A stretch of 64,000 bases of DNA. It comes from Macquaria australasica (Eukaryota > Chordata > Actinopteri > Centrarchiformes > Percichthyidae). Numbering within the stretch: position 1 is the stretch's first letter; each line of letters opens with the position of its first letter. This document shows, in pieces, positions 1 to 10,600 of this stretch. The notes below the pieces were generated by a model. The model was not told where the DNA came from. It made no database searches and worked only from the letters and a program-made list of their open reading frames with translations. The translations under genes were made by a program, and so were the position numbers. The stretch lies in contig SEMN01000701.1 in NCBI GenBank assembly GCA_005408345.1, positions 1-64,000 of the forward strand, read 5' to 3'.

Positions 1-540
1 TACCAAGTTTCTATCATAAATCAAATCCTTAAATAAATGATCAAATACAGGACTGTGATGGAAGTGCACTGAGCCACACCTCGTGACTCAGCTGTGTGAA
101 CAAGAACTGCTCCAGTTGTGGCTTGTTAATCACACCCAAATCAATGTGTCTGTGTCTAGTTGTGTTAGTTTGTGCATGACGTATGTGTTTGATCATGTTG
201 GTGTTAATGGATAGGAGACAAGTGTTTGTGTAGCCTGCACAGTGTTGGAGACATGTTTGTGGGTGTGCAACCACTAAATATGTATGCTCATTGTATTATT
301 AATGTTTAAGAGATAGGAAGTATTTAACAGGTAAGTGTGTGTGATTGTGTGTGCATGCATCCACATGCATGATGACACTGTGATAATAATGCATGGATGC
401 GTCAAGCGCTGTGTTCTGTTGTTGGAGATCTGATTGCTCATCAATCCTGTATCTTATGATTAAAAGTCAGAAGCCTCAGCTGCACTATCTAAGGTGTTCA
501 GAGTTCATTTAACCCTGCAATAGGAAAGTCATTCCTATGT
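1..540. other. Left flank, no gene recognised
   Basis: This stretch is AT-rich and rich in TG dinucleotides, without a long reading frame that looks coding and without a clear repeat. I see no splice-supported exon. It is probably intergenic DNA outside the repeat island that starts near position 540. Confidence 0.5.
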
Positions 541-690
541 TCCCAGGGTACTTGCGGAGCATACAAAGAACATGACAAAGGGTCCAATGTTCCTCAGTTT
601 TACATATGTGCTCTCCTACAGCCATGTGTTTCCATGGTCCTATGTGTCCAAGGTCATACGTTCCCTAGCTCCCAGTAGGGCGTGGGCTGA
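530..690. repeat. Degenerate 'ATGTTCCC' minisatellite, left copy
   Basis: Short units such as CCTATGTTCCCAGGG, CCAATGTTCC and CCTATGTGTCCAAGG recur irregularly here. The same motif occurs in inverted orientation at 6780-6915, so the two arrays lie at the outer edges of the island that contains the recombinase-like gene. Whether they belong to that element or are independent is not shown by the sequence. Confidence 0.5.
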
Positions 691-739
691 CACTTGGCAC
701 ACATTTGAATCGGTTTCCCAAACAGCAAATCCCTTCCAC

Positions 740-935
740 CGCCCCCCCTGTCAGAAAGCGGCCCCTTTGTCATCCCCCCCTGTCAGAAAGCGGCCCCTTT
801 GTCATTCCCCCTTTGTCATCCCCCCCTGTCAGAAAGCGGCCCCTTTGTCATTCCCCCTTTGTCATCCCCCCCTGTCAGAAAGCGGCCCCTTTGTCATCCC
901 CCCCCTGTCAGAAAGCAGCCCCTTTGTCAATTTGA
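740..935. repeat. Minisatellite, unit around TGTCAGAAAGCGGCCCCTTT
   Basis: Five copies of the core TGTCAGAAAGCGGCCCC (last copy AGCAGCCCC) are separated by C-rich spacers of the type TTTGTCATCCCCC. The unit is about 30-45 bp and imperfect. Several reading frames stay open through it only because the unit lacks stops. It lies next to the 200-bp satellite. Confidence 0.85.
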
Positions 936-1007
936 TAATTGTGAAACAAATACGTCCCCGTTTGTCAGCACGCCAAACATCAAGCGGTTTCCCGAACGTC
1001 AAAATCG

Positions 1008-2180
1008 CGAGGGATAGAGCAGCGTTCATGGCTGGCTGTGGATGTGATTCACTACCTCCAGAGATTTCAGGGGCTCCTCAGCTTAGCCTTCCCGGCAGAG
1101 AGTGTGCGATCCTCTGCATAATACTCGCTGAGCAACGGCCTATGGAGGACCGTGATTTTTTATTTTATTTTAATTCAGCAGGGGGGGGAGAGCTTCAGTG
1201 TTATGCGCAAAGGATAGAGCAGTGTTCATGGCTGGCTGTGGATGTGATTCACTACCTCCAGAGATTTCAGGGGCTCATCAGCTTAGCCTTCCCGGCAGAG
1301 AGTGTGCGATCCTCTGCCTAAAACTCGCTGAGCAACGGCCTATGGAGGACCGTGATTTTTGATTTTATTTTAATTCAGCAGGGGGGGGAGAGCTTCAGTG
1401 TTATGCGCAAAGGATAGAGCAGCGTTCATGGCTGGCTGTGGATGTGATTCACTACCTCCAGAGATTTCAGGGGCTCATCAGCTTAGCCTTCCCGGCAGAG
1501 AGTGTGCGATCCTCTGCATAAAACTCGCTGAGCAACGGCCTATGGAGGACCGTGATTTTTTATTTTAATTTAATTCAGCAGGGGGGGGAGAGCTTCAGTG
1601 TTATGCGCAAAGGATAGAGCAGCGTTCTTGGCTGGCTGTGGATGTGATTCACTACCTCCAGAGATTTCAGGGGCTCATCAGCTTAGCCTTCCCGGCAGAG
1701 AGTGTGCGATCCTCTGCATAAAACTCGCTGAGCAACGGCCTATGGAGGACCGTGATTTTTTATTTTAATTTAATTCAGCAGGGGGGGGAGAGCTTCAGTG
1801 TTATGCGCAAAGGATAGAGCAGCGTTCATGGCTGGCTGTGGATGTGATTCACTACCTCCAGAGATTTCAGGGGCTCATCAGCTTAGCCTTCCCGGCAGAG
1901 AGTGTGCGATCCTCTGCATAAAACTCGCTGAGCAACGGCCTATGGAGGACCGTGATTTTTTATTTTATTTTAAATTTAATTCAGCAGGGGGGGGGGGGAG
2001 CTTCAGTGTTATGCGCAAAGGATAGAGCAGCGTTCATGGCTGGCTGTGGATGCGATTCACTACCTCCAGAGATTTCAGGGGCTCATCAGCTTAGCCTTCC
2101 CGGCAGAGAGTGTGCGATCCTCTGCATAAAACTCGCTGAGCAACGGCCTATGGAGGACCGTGATTTTTTATTTAATACGG
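1008..2180. repeat. 200-bp satellite array, six copies
   Basis: The marker GATAGAGCAG occurs at 1013, 1213, 1413, 1613, 1813 and 2021, so five units are 200 bp or, once, 208 bp long; the extra 8 bp come from longer A/T and G runs. Copies are nearly identical, which suggests recent amplification or homogenisation. Each unit ends in an AT-rich stretch followed by a G8-G12 run. The part around CTACCTCCAGAGATTTCAG resembles CACAGCCTCCAGAGATGTCA at about 2296 and the inverted counterpart near 5530, so the satellite seems to derive from the end sequence of the neighbouring element. Confidence 0.92.
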
Positions 2181-2182
2181 TG

Positions 2183-2285
2183 CCCTGGAACTGGCTGATG
2201 GGCAGAGGGGCCCGTGTGTCACGGGCTCACCCCGGTCTCATGGAACTGGCTGACGCGCAGAGGGGCCCGTGCGTCACGGGCTATG
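2183..2285. repeat. Tandem duplication of a GC-rich segment (2 copies)
   Basis: Two copies of a segment containing GGAACTGGCTGA, then CAGAGGGGCCCGTG and GTCACGGGCT lie side by side, between the end of the 200-bp satellite and the left inverted-repeat arm. Copies differ at a few positions (for example GATGGG against GACGCG). Confidence 0.75.
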
Positions 2286-2370
2286 AACGCACTTCACAGC
2301 CTCCAGAGATGTCAGCTGCACTTTAGCAGAGACAGCCCGGCAGACAGTGCGTCTCCCGTGCGGAGGGCGG
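2284..2370 (+). repeat. Left inverted-repeat arm of the recombinase-like element
   Basis: From TGAACGCACTTCACAGCCTC through AGAGATGTCAGC, TTTAGCAGAGACAG and AGTGCGTCTCCCG this segment matches the reverse complement of 5465-5552 at roughly nine bases in ten, judged by eye. The arms point towards each other and enclose the minus-strand recombinase-like gene. This suggests element ends, although canonical Cryptons are not known for long terminal inverted repeats. Confidence 0.7.
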
Positions 2371-2721
2371 GTGAAGTGAGTAAGCAGGACACCGACCAAA
2401 CGGTTTATAAGATTTACTACGGCAACAGCGGCAAAAGCAAACGAACTTTATTCATTTTAATTCCTTTATTTTTGTGTATCATTATTGCCGCTAGAGTCTT
2501 TTTTTTCAGCCCCGAGCGCTGCTCTCCTGGTCCCGCGGGACCGGACAGCTGGTCCGTGGGCAGCTTTCAGTCTGTCGCCCAAGGGGCTGATGAGTACCAC
2601 CGCCTTCTTGCACCGCTCCGTGGCTCTCCTTGTCGGCGTCTGGTGAGGAAACAAATACACACCCAGTGAGAGAAGCATCAAGATCGGCCAGGCCTCCACT
2701 TTATATACGGGACAAAATAAT

Positions 2722-5050
2722 TTAAAATACGGGACAAAATAGACCGATGCTTACGCTCTCTGTCCCGGGGGTCACGGAGGTGGAGGCAGCGGGGGGGCTG
2801 CTGGATGATGTGGCCTCTTCGAAACGACGGCGCATCTGCCTGGACTGCGCAACATCCAGGTTCAGAGCGTAAAACTTGTCCGCGGTGGAGGTGTTGTGGC
2901 ACATGAATGTGGCCATCTTGTCTCTGACCTCCGCCGAATGTACATTCTTGGCCTGCGAGACGGTGGTGGAGGAGGGGGACTCGTAAAGATCGCTACTGCC
3001 GGCAAAGGTTAAACTGAGGTGGGCACCGCCGTGGCACAGTGCGACTCACGTGTGCGGAGACGGCGGTCCTGAGGTCGATGAAGCTGGGCTTTCCCGGCAA
3101 TCCCATCTCCGCCCAGGCACCCTGCATGTATCGAACGAGATTCCGTGCCGGCCCTATTCCAGCCGCAAACAACACGCGATCAGACGTGGGCCTGCAGCGC
3201 TCGCGCAGCTCCAGCCACGTCTCCAGCCACTCGTATTCTTCGGGCCGGAAAAAAATCTGGGCCGCCCCGAAGTCCCTGCTGGTCTTGTGGTTGCTGACCT
3301 GCAATGCGGAGGGGGGGGGGGGGGAGAGAAATACATTAAATTAAATTAAAAAAAAACACACATTTAGACGCCCCGTCAGATCGAACTCAAATTTCGGGCA
3401 CACGTCAGCGGAGACCCCCGTACTTACCGAGACCACAAAGCCCTCGGCGGACCGGTCGCCGGTGGTCTTCGCTGCTTCCACTTCCTCCACCGTCATGTTG
3501 GTCAGGACTCCGGGACGGTGCCCGTAGATGCATGCCACAAACGCGGAGAAGTATCCGTAGAAGCTATACCTCAGCGCTTGTGAGCCGTTCTTCTTCATTT
3601 CATCTGAGCAGAGGACACGCCAAAAGTAAGCCACCTCAGAGATGCATTTACCCGCCCGCCCGCCCGGGCTAAACAGCCGGTTACATACCCAGCAGTGCGG
3701 GGATTCGTGCCCCAGCCGTGTCCCGGCACTTTTTCAGGCTATCCCTGGAGACGACCTTCGCCATCTTCTCCGCCTTCACCTGCATTTGGTGCAGGACCAC
3801 CTTTTTGTGATGTTGGTGAGGGCCGATTTGACGTCTCTCACCACGCCAGTCAGCTGGGCCTGGGACAGGCGGCAGAGGGGAGGGGGGGTCTCCTTCATAT
3901 ATTGGAGGAATTGGTACACGTTTCTCATATAAAAGTTCGCCGTTGTCACCGTCTTGCCCGTAGTCAGGAGATGGGAGGACCATCTGTTAAATTAAAAAAA
4001 AAAAAAAAAGCACAAAGCACAAGGTCAGGGACCACGGGCCGGGCAGCAACCCGAGAAATGATTATGAAAGCCGGTCACACTCACTTTCTGATCTGGGCCC
4101 CGTCATCCAGAAACATCCAGCTGCGTAGGTTGCGTTTTCCCGTGGCCATGAAATAAACAAAAGACTTCACGCGGCTCACCTTGGAGTAGGCGTTTTCGAG
4201 ATGCTTGGTAGAAGGGCAGATTCCCTCCTGGTAATGTTGGTAATCCTCCAAGTAACTCGCAATGTATTTGGGGAAGATCAGATGGCGCAGACCCGGCATT
4301 CTTCCACTACTTTGGATAAGCCCGCGCACGACTCCTTCCTTCGGTCTTTTGGTCAGCGATGGCCCGCTGTAATCCCCCTCACCCGATCCTTCCTCCTCAT
4401 CCACCACCACAGCCCGTTCCTCCTCTGCGGCCCGTTCCCCCCCCTCCTCCTCCTCCTCATCATCATCCGCCGCCCCCTGCAGCAGATCCGTCCGCTCTGT
4501 CACCACGCCGGACTCGGGCGTTCTGCGACCGGAGACGGCCTGTGACAGCCGCCTGTATTTTTTCCGGAGGTCGGCCAGTTCCATAACCAGCCTCTGGTTC
4601 TTCCTCCACCTCTCCGTGCATCCCGGGTCGCTGCACGTGGGCGGCCGCGGCTCTTCCTGCACCCGGCATGCCAAACGCGCGTCATCGCCCTCCTCTCGTG
4701 CCACCAGGTCCAAGCCGGAGACCATGGCAGGTGAGGGGGTTTTGGCACGGAGCGCAGCCAGGAGGGCGATAGTTTTATTGCTCCTTACCCTATTTAAGTG
4801 GACCTCCACCTCTTCTTTGCTGAGCTCCGGGTGGCTTTCCCTCAGGTGCCTGTCCAGTCTCGTGCTTTTGTACGCGCATCCAGAGACCGGACAAGGTCCC
4901 TGATGTTTACCCTTCGGGCGGCGTGGTTTAGGAGAATCCTCCGCTCATCCAGGTTCGCCACATTGTGTGTCCGTCTGAAGTGATTGGACAGTGCCGCAAA
5001 AGCCTTGAAACAGAGAGGGCAGGTGGAGGACTTCTTTGGAAGTGTCATTG
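2722..5050 (-). pseudogene. Zinc-finger tyrosine-recombinase-like gene (Crypton-like), decayed
   Basis: Read right to left, likely coding pieces are 5048-about 4085, 3983-3689, 3603-3428, 3298-3050 and 2952-2722, joined by plausible GT-AG introns with compatible phases. Order: a C2H2 finger (CPLC...H...H, about 4975-5015), a second finger (CPVSGC...H...H, about 4825-4900), an acidic Asp/Glu linker (about 4370-4470), an alpha-helical segment resembling a core-binding domain, then a catalytic domain. Catalytic-type residues are Arg in GHRPGV (3515-3517), Lys in NHKTS (about 3285), Arg in DLRTA (3068-3070), His in MCHNT (2896-2898) and Tyr in DKFYAL (2869-2871). This R-K-R-H-Y order fits tyrosine recombinases; the His usually two residues before the second Arg is Ile here. 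Two single-base frame breaks, near 4900 and near 3808, make this copy probably inactive unless they are sequencing errors. Family assignment is inference. Confidence 0.68.
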
Positions 5051-5440
5051 CTGAAGAAAAAAAAAAAGCGATTAGACCGCTGTGATAAACGTGCAATTTC
5101 CCACCGAAATCGGGGAGAAGAGAAACACAACCTACCTCCAGCGTGTTCTGTGGAAAATGAGGGAAAACCAAAGCCGAAACTTCACTCTTATGTGCGGAGT
5201 GAATTTCCAAATCCGGCTGGAGACTGTCTGTGACTGGCTGAGACCAGAGACAAAGGTGAAACCGTTTGCCATTTGGCGTGCAGATAATTGAGCCGTTGCA
5301 GGCCACCACGTGAGCAAAAAACACGCCCTCGTTGGCCTCACGTGAGACAGGAACGATGCCTCTATCCTGGGCAGATAATTCTGAAGCACCCCCTGAATAA
5401 TAACTAAAAATAAATAATGATGATAATAATAATCACAGTT
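5050..5440 (-). promoter_or_regulatory. Putative 5' region of the recombinase-like gene
   Basis: An acceptor-like pyrimidine tract ending in CAG lies at about 5051-5065, just before the ATG at 5048-5046 on the minus strand. The first ATG exon is therefore probably preceded by a non-coding exon within 5100-5440. No TATA box or initiator could be fixed by eye. Confidence 0.3.
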
Positions 5441-5464
5441 CTCCACAGGCCGTGTCTCGCCGCG

Positions 5465-5552
5465 TTTTGCGCCCGGGAGACGCACTGCCTGCTGGCCTGT
5501 CTCTGCTAAAGCGCCGCTGACATCTCTGGAGGTTGTGAAGCGCGTTCACAGC
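5465..5552 (-). repeat. Right inverted-repeat arm of the recombinase-like element
   Basis: The reverse complement of this segment repeats the left arm at 2284-2370: TGAACGCGCTTCACAACCTC, then AGAGATGTCAGC, TTTAGCAGAGACAGG, AGTGCGTCTCCCG. With the left arm it encloses about 3.1 kb holding the minus-strand gene. Confidence 0.7.
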
Positions 5553-5569
5553 CATCTCTCCAAAGGAAC

Positions 5570-6000
5570 GTAATGTCCGGCGATGACAGGCCGTCCCCGG
5601 GGCGGACATCCGCATACAGCCGCGCGTAATGTCCTCCGGCGGACCATCCAGCCCTTAGATTAAGTCCAACAGCCCCATCCACAAACACCGGGCACTCGCA
5701 CAGCCTCTCCCCGGCGATGACAGGCCGTCCCCGGGGCGGACATCCGCATACAGCCGTAATTTCCTCCGGCAGACCATCCAGCCCTTAGATTAAGTCCAAC
5801 AGCCCCATCCACAAACACCGGGCACTCGCACAGCCTCTCCCCGGCGATGACAGGCCGTCCCCGGGGCGGACATCCGCATACAGCCGTGCGTAATTTCCTC
5901 CGGCAGACCATCCAGCCCTTAGATTAAGTCCAACAGCCCCATCCACAAACACCGGGCACTCGCACAGCCTCTCCCCGGCGATGACAGGCCGTCCCCGGGC
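5570..6000. repeat. 130-bp tandem repeat, about three and a half copies
   Basis: The marker TAAT(G/T)TCCTCCGGC occurs at 5627, 5757 and 5891, giving units of 130 and 134 bp; partial units flank these. Each carries GATGACAGGCCGTCCCCGGG and CCATCCAGCCCTTAGATTAA. The array lies directly outside the right inverted-repeat arm, mirroring the position of the 200-bp satellite on the left, but the two arrays do not share their unit. Confidence 0.9.
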
Positions 6001-6179
6001 GCACTTCCTCCGGGCTGGTCAACCACCTCTGGGGCCTACACGCAGCACCTTGCACACCGGTCGAACCGGCGGACCCACACTTAAGCACCCCCCCCACCCT
6101 CCAGACAGTTAGCCGCAGCCACACGCGTTCCGTGGTCCTGGTAGGCTGCATTGTACTTAGAATTTTAAAAACACTGCTT

Positions 6180-6245
6180 AATAGAATGAAGCGTGGTACC
6201 AGGACAGCATAGTACCAGGACCGCGTAGTACCAGGACCACGTACT
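6180..6245. repeat. Short tandem repeat of AGTACCAGGACC
   Basis: GGTACCAGGACAGCAT, AGTACCAGGACCGCGT and AGTACCAGGACCACGT follow one another: three 16-bp units. The surrounding 6000-6780 otherwise shows nothing that I recognise. Confidence 0.75.
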
Positions 6246-6779
6246 CTCTGCCACAGCGCCCTGGGCTTGGGAGATCTGCCGGGCGGATCCGCTGCCACCA
6301 GCCCGACTTCCCTTCCTCTATATAGCACATAATGGGAACCTGAAAAAAATGTTCCCCAGCTCTGTATTTGCTTAATATGACATGGGCTATTGTGGGAACT
6401 CGTCAAAGGGGTTTTCTGTTCTCCACAACTGCCATATGGCTCTCAATATAATAGGCCTACACTTGAGGGAACTTATCAAATGACTGGAGTATGGCATGCA
6501 GCAATAAAACATTCTGGGTACTTTTCAAACCCAACCCAAACAACAGTTTAAGTTTGAGGAAAACTTAATAGAACTACCCAGACTCTTTAGTATTCTCTGC
6601 CGGGTCAGATTTGATCCAGAACACCACAGATGTAACAATTTTTCAGCGACCTTCAAAATCAAATAAAACCATTGGTTTTGTTGTGTTTATATAGCTGTTT
6701 TGAAGCCTTGTTCCGATAAAAAAACTGGATAATATTTATGAAATATTTGAACCCGAACACAATAGGAGGGTTAATGTGT

Positions 6780-6915
6780 GTCAACAGAATATTCAACTGG
6801 GGAACATAGGGCCTTGGGAACTTAGGACCCTGGGAACATGGGACCTTGGGGAACTTAGGACCCTGGGAACATAGGAACCTGGGAACACAGGACCCTCGGA
6901 ACATGGGACCTTGGG
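6780..6915. repeat. 'GGGAACATAGGACCT' minisatellite, right copy
   Basis: Units of 14-20 bp alternate between GGGAACATGGGACCTT and GGGAACTTAGGACCCT. The motif is the reverse complement of the degenerate array at 530-690. It closes the repeat island on the right. Confidence 0.8.
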
Positions 6916-6919
6916 AACT

Positions 6920-7580
6920 TAGTTAAAAGTCATCCAAGGATCATGCTAATCCCATCAGCACTCACGCAATCACATACATTTTCTTCAGGATATGCTTCTC
7001 TATTAACAATGACATTATCAGAGACAGTATGTTGCATGCAGAGCTGACATTTTGTCCATTGTGTGGTGCTACAGGAAAGCTCATGGAGTGTCCAAAATGA
7101 AAAGGGTCACTGTCTGGGGAGCACGAGTATGCTTAGTAAATTTTATGGCAATCTATCCAGTATTTTAACATTTGTAAAAGAGGAAGATTTGGCCTGATGG
7201 TGGCACCTTACAAATCTTCATAGTATTCTGTTTTGGCAGATTGTATATAAGAAATGCATATACAAACAGGGAATGATATCAATTCTGTGTCAAAGAATGT
7301 CTATAAAACTGACTTTAGAAACTTTGGAAATGTATCAAATATAAAGAAAACAGCTTATTCCTTTTAATTTGATAAATTGATTTAATACTACCATTGTGCT
7401 CAATTTGGTTTAATGTTTTATATTTTTGAGTAGCTTATCCACACTTCAAAAATCAAGCAAATTTAGTATCTGCCTGACTTGCTCAGTTTGCCAGATCTCT
7501 GACCATAGGAATTGCTGCAAAATGCATCAAGATCAGCACCAGGGAGTAAATTTCATTAATACATTTTGTCCTCTTCTTTA
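6920..7580. other. Gap before daam1, nothing recognised
   Basis: AT-rich DNA with no supported exon. It must be intron or upstream sequence of daam1, because 7582 follows a 3' splice signal; the upstream non-coding first exon was not found. Confidence 0.4.
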
Positions 7581-7581
7581 G

Positions 7582-7613
7582 TCAATACTTCTGGTGAGGT
7601 CCCTGCTGTAACC
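7582..7613 (+). promoter_or_regulatory. daam1: daam1 5' UTR portion of the first coding exon
   Basis: TTCTTTAG just before 7582 is a good 3' splice site, so the first coding exon starts with 32 nt of untranslated leader before ATG at 7614. At least one non-coding exon therefore lies further left, inside or beyond the repeat island. Confidence 0.6.
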
Positions 7614-10600
7614 ATGGCGTCCCGGGTGAAGCAGCCACAGGGGCGTGGCCTATCCTCTCTATTTTATTGCTGCTTCCAAAGAAGTGACCAACCAGAGATC
7701 ACCTACTGTCATGACAACATCAACACTGCGGCTATACTGGAGCCCAACCTGCCTATGCCCCCCCTTCAAGAGCTGGACTCCATGTTCATTGAGCTGGTGG
7801 TGAGTACAAGACCACAGTCAGTGTTCCTCTTCTGAACGCTGGGTATTTCTATGTGCCTGCAAACATCCATAATTATTCAACAGCATTCTTCCTCATTCTC
7901 CCTTTTGATCCTGTCTTTCTTTTATCCCAGGACGAACTGGGCCTTACAGAGGAGCACAGAGCAGCCATGTTCGCTTTGCCAGCAGAGAAAAAATGGCAGA
8001 TCTACTGTAGTAAGAAAATGGTAAGAAACTATAACTACAACAGCCAACATATCTGTATTGGCACTTTATGTATAGCAGCTGCTTTTTTTGGGTAAGAGTT
8101 GCTACCACTAAAGAGTTCAATATGCCTCAAACAAACTACTACTGAGACGGCTGTGGCTTGGGAAGTAGAGCGGGTTGTCCACTGATCACATGGCTGGCGG
8201 TTCAAGCCTCACCTCCTCCTGCATGTCCACATGTTGAAGTGCCCTTCAATGTTCATTGCTCCCAATGGTTGGCCAGCACCCTGCTGCCAATAGTAAATGT
8301 AATGGACTTCACTTATACTGTATAACGCTTTTCAACCTTAACGGTTCCCAAAATGGGTCTCATTCATCCGTTCACACACCGATTGCGATACCATGCAAGG
8401 TGCTGGTCTCCATCGGGAGCAACTTAGGGTTGAGTGTCTTGCCCAAGGACACTTAGACATGTGGACAGGACGAGCCAGGGATCAAACCACCAACCCTGAG
8501 ATTAATGGACAACCCGCTCTACCTCCTGAGCCACAGCCGTGGCTGCAAAAACCTTTGGATAAAAGCAATATATAAATGTAGCCATTTACTGATTCAAGCA
8601 GAAACAATCGTGGTTGATCAATAAATGAACTGCTAAGGCTTATGATCTGGGAGGGTTTTTGCGTGATTGACAGGTTTTTCATCCATTATCATCTGTGTTT
8701 ACTGTTTGCTAGTCCCTCTTCAGATACACTAAGGCTTCCTGCTTTTCAACCACAATTGGATTTTCTGGCTCCAGTAACTGACAAAGATGACAACAATCAG
8801 AAAACCTAAATCGTACAGTCTATAACTACAGTTCTATATCTACATAAGATGTTACCTAGTAGTTGTTTGTATCATGTATAATACTTTCACTTTTTTTGGA
8901 GCAGCTGCATGTTCTCATTTTCTCTATTTTGATCATATGACACATGGGTTTGTTGTCTAGTATATGTTATCCATGACCCTGACCTGTGTGTCTGTATATA
9001 TGTGTATTTCAGGAGGCAGCGGAGAATAAAGGAGCAACCAGCTGGCCAGAGTATTATATTGACCAGCTGAGGTCCATGGCTGCTGTGAGTAACTCTCTAA
9101 AGTCTTTTTCTTTGTAAAATGTAAAAATATTGATGTTTTATATAGCCACTTTGAGTAATAACAACCTCACACCTGTAAACAAACCAGCATGTGCAGATGA
9201 AACCCATTCTTGTAGTAGTATCAAAAAGGACACTGTTCAGATGACAATGCATACCAAATGTATTTCAGCAGAATCATTTTAGACATGGGGGCTTTAAGTT
9301 TGATTATTTTTAAGATGGATATTGTCATAGATATATTTACACATATTTGTTTAAGAATAATAATGTTAATTTAAATGACATTGCCATTTTTTATAACTTA
9401 ATATCAGCTGATATCACAGAGTGCACCTATCCTACACTATAAACCACCAACATTTAGTTCCACTGAGGAGCCAAAGGAACAGCTTGGTCAAACTCTCTCC
9501 AGTTTTGCCTTTGAGTGCGTATATGACCTATTTGGAATTGTGAAAAAAAGTGTGAGGCATTATTTAACCCCTGTCTTCCCAGAGGAAGACTCTGCTGGCA
9601 CTGGAGGATGAGGAAGAGCAGGGAAGACATACGATCGTAGATGATCTAAAGACAGCACTGAGGACACAGTCAATGAGGTATAATTCCAGTTCTAACACAC
9701 ATTATTCTGAAAATGTAGCGATTTCCCAAAGCTTACATTTCATTTTCCCCTGCACTACAGTGACCTAAAGACTGATTGATCTCCCCCAGGTTTGTGACAC
9801 GATTCATTGAGTTGGATGGCCTGTCTTGTATCCTGAATTTCCTCAAGTCAATGGACTATGAGACCACCGAGTCTCAGGTCCACACCTCATTGATTGGCTG
9901 CATCAAAGCTCTGATGAACAACTCTCAGGGCAGAGCTCATGTCCTAAGTCACTGTGAGAGCATTAATATCATCGCACAAAGTCTCGCCACTGAAAACATC
10001 AAAACCAAGGTACACAGGTGGAACACAAACTTTGTAATACTGTATACTGTATACTTTGTAACTTTCTCTTATTCTAAAATCATGAAGCTGATTTGTTAGA
10101 AGGTGGGGTAGTTGGTGAATGCAGGAACTCCATGGTTGTTTGAAATTAGCTACCATTCTGCATGGATGGATCACTGAACAGGCTGAGTCAGGGGGGACCC
10201 AGGGCCAGAGCCTCTGTTGAAGTGACTGTTAACATGTCTTGCTAGAAAGTCAATCAAACAACTACAAAGAGACACAAAAAGACCATATAGAAATGCAAAA
10301 TGACCACAGAGATGCAAAACAACCACAAAGAGACTTTAAGGGCTTCATCAGGCAAACATCCATGTGAAGGAAAAACAGGCTTTATTCTGTATACATACAA
10401 AAAAAAAAAAAAGAAAATTACCTCAAAGTGATCCACTATGTACGTAAAAACACATTTTTCCTAAAATTGGCTGTAAGCCTATAGAGGATGTACGGTATAA
10501 TAAACATTTTTACAAATGCATAGCGAGACAAAATATGTACAAAGTTGTGATTATGCATGAGAAAACAGTAAATACTTCATATGGGTGTTTGCTGAACTGA

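Noticed and set aside
572..1321. Plus-strand open frame of 249 codons
   Set aside because: It runs through the CCTGTCAGAAAG minisatellite and the 200-bp satellite; its similarity is to its own repeats only, with no splice or protein evidence.
4359..4586. Plus-strand proline/histidine-rich frame
   Set aside because: Antisense of the acidic Asp/Glu linker of the recombinase-like gene.
2722..5050. Reading the minus-strand gene as part of a DIRS or Ngaro retrotransposon, which also carry tyrosine recombinases
   Set aside because: No reverse transcriptase, RNase H or Gag-like frame is present between the repeat arms.
1008..6000. Regularly spaced repeats that might suggest a CRISPR array
   Set aside because: Units are 130-200 bp and head to tail without unique spacers, in vertebrate DNA.
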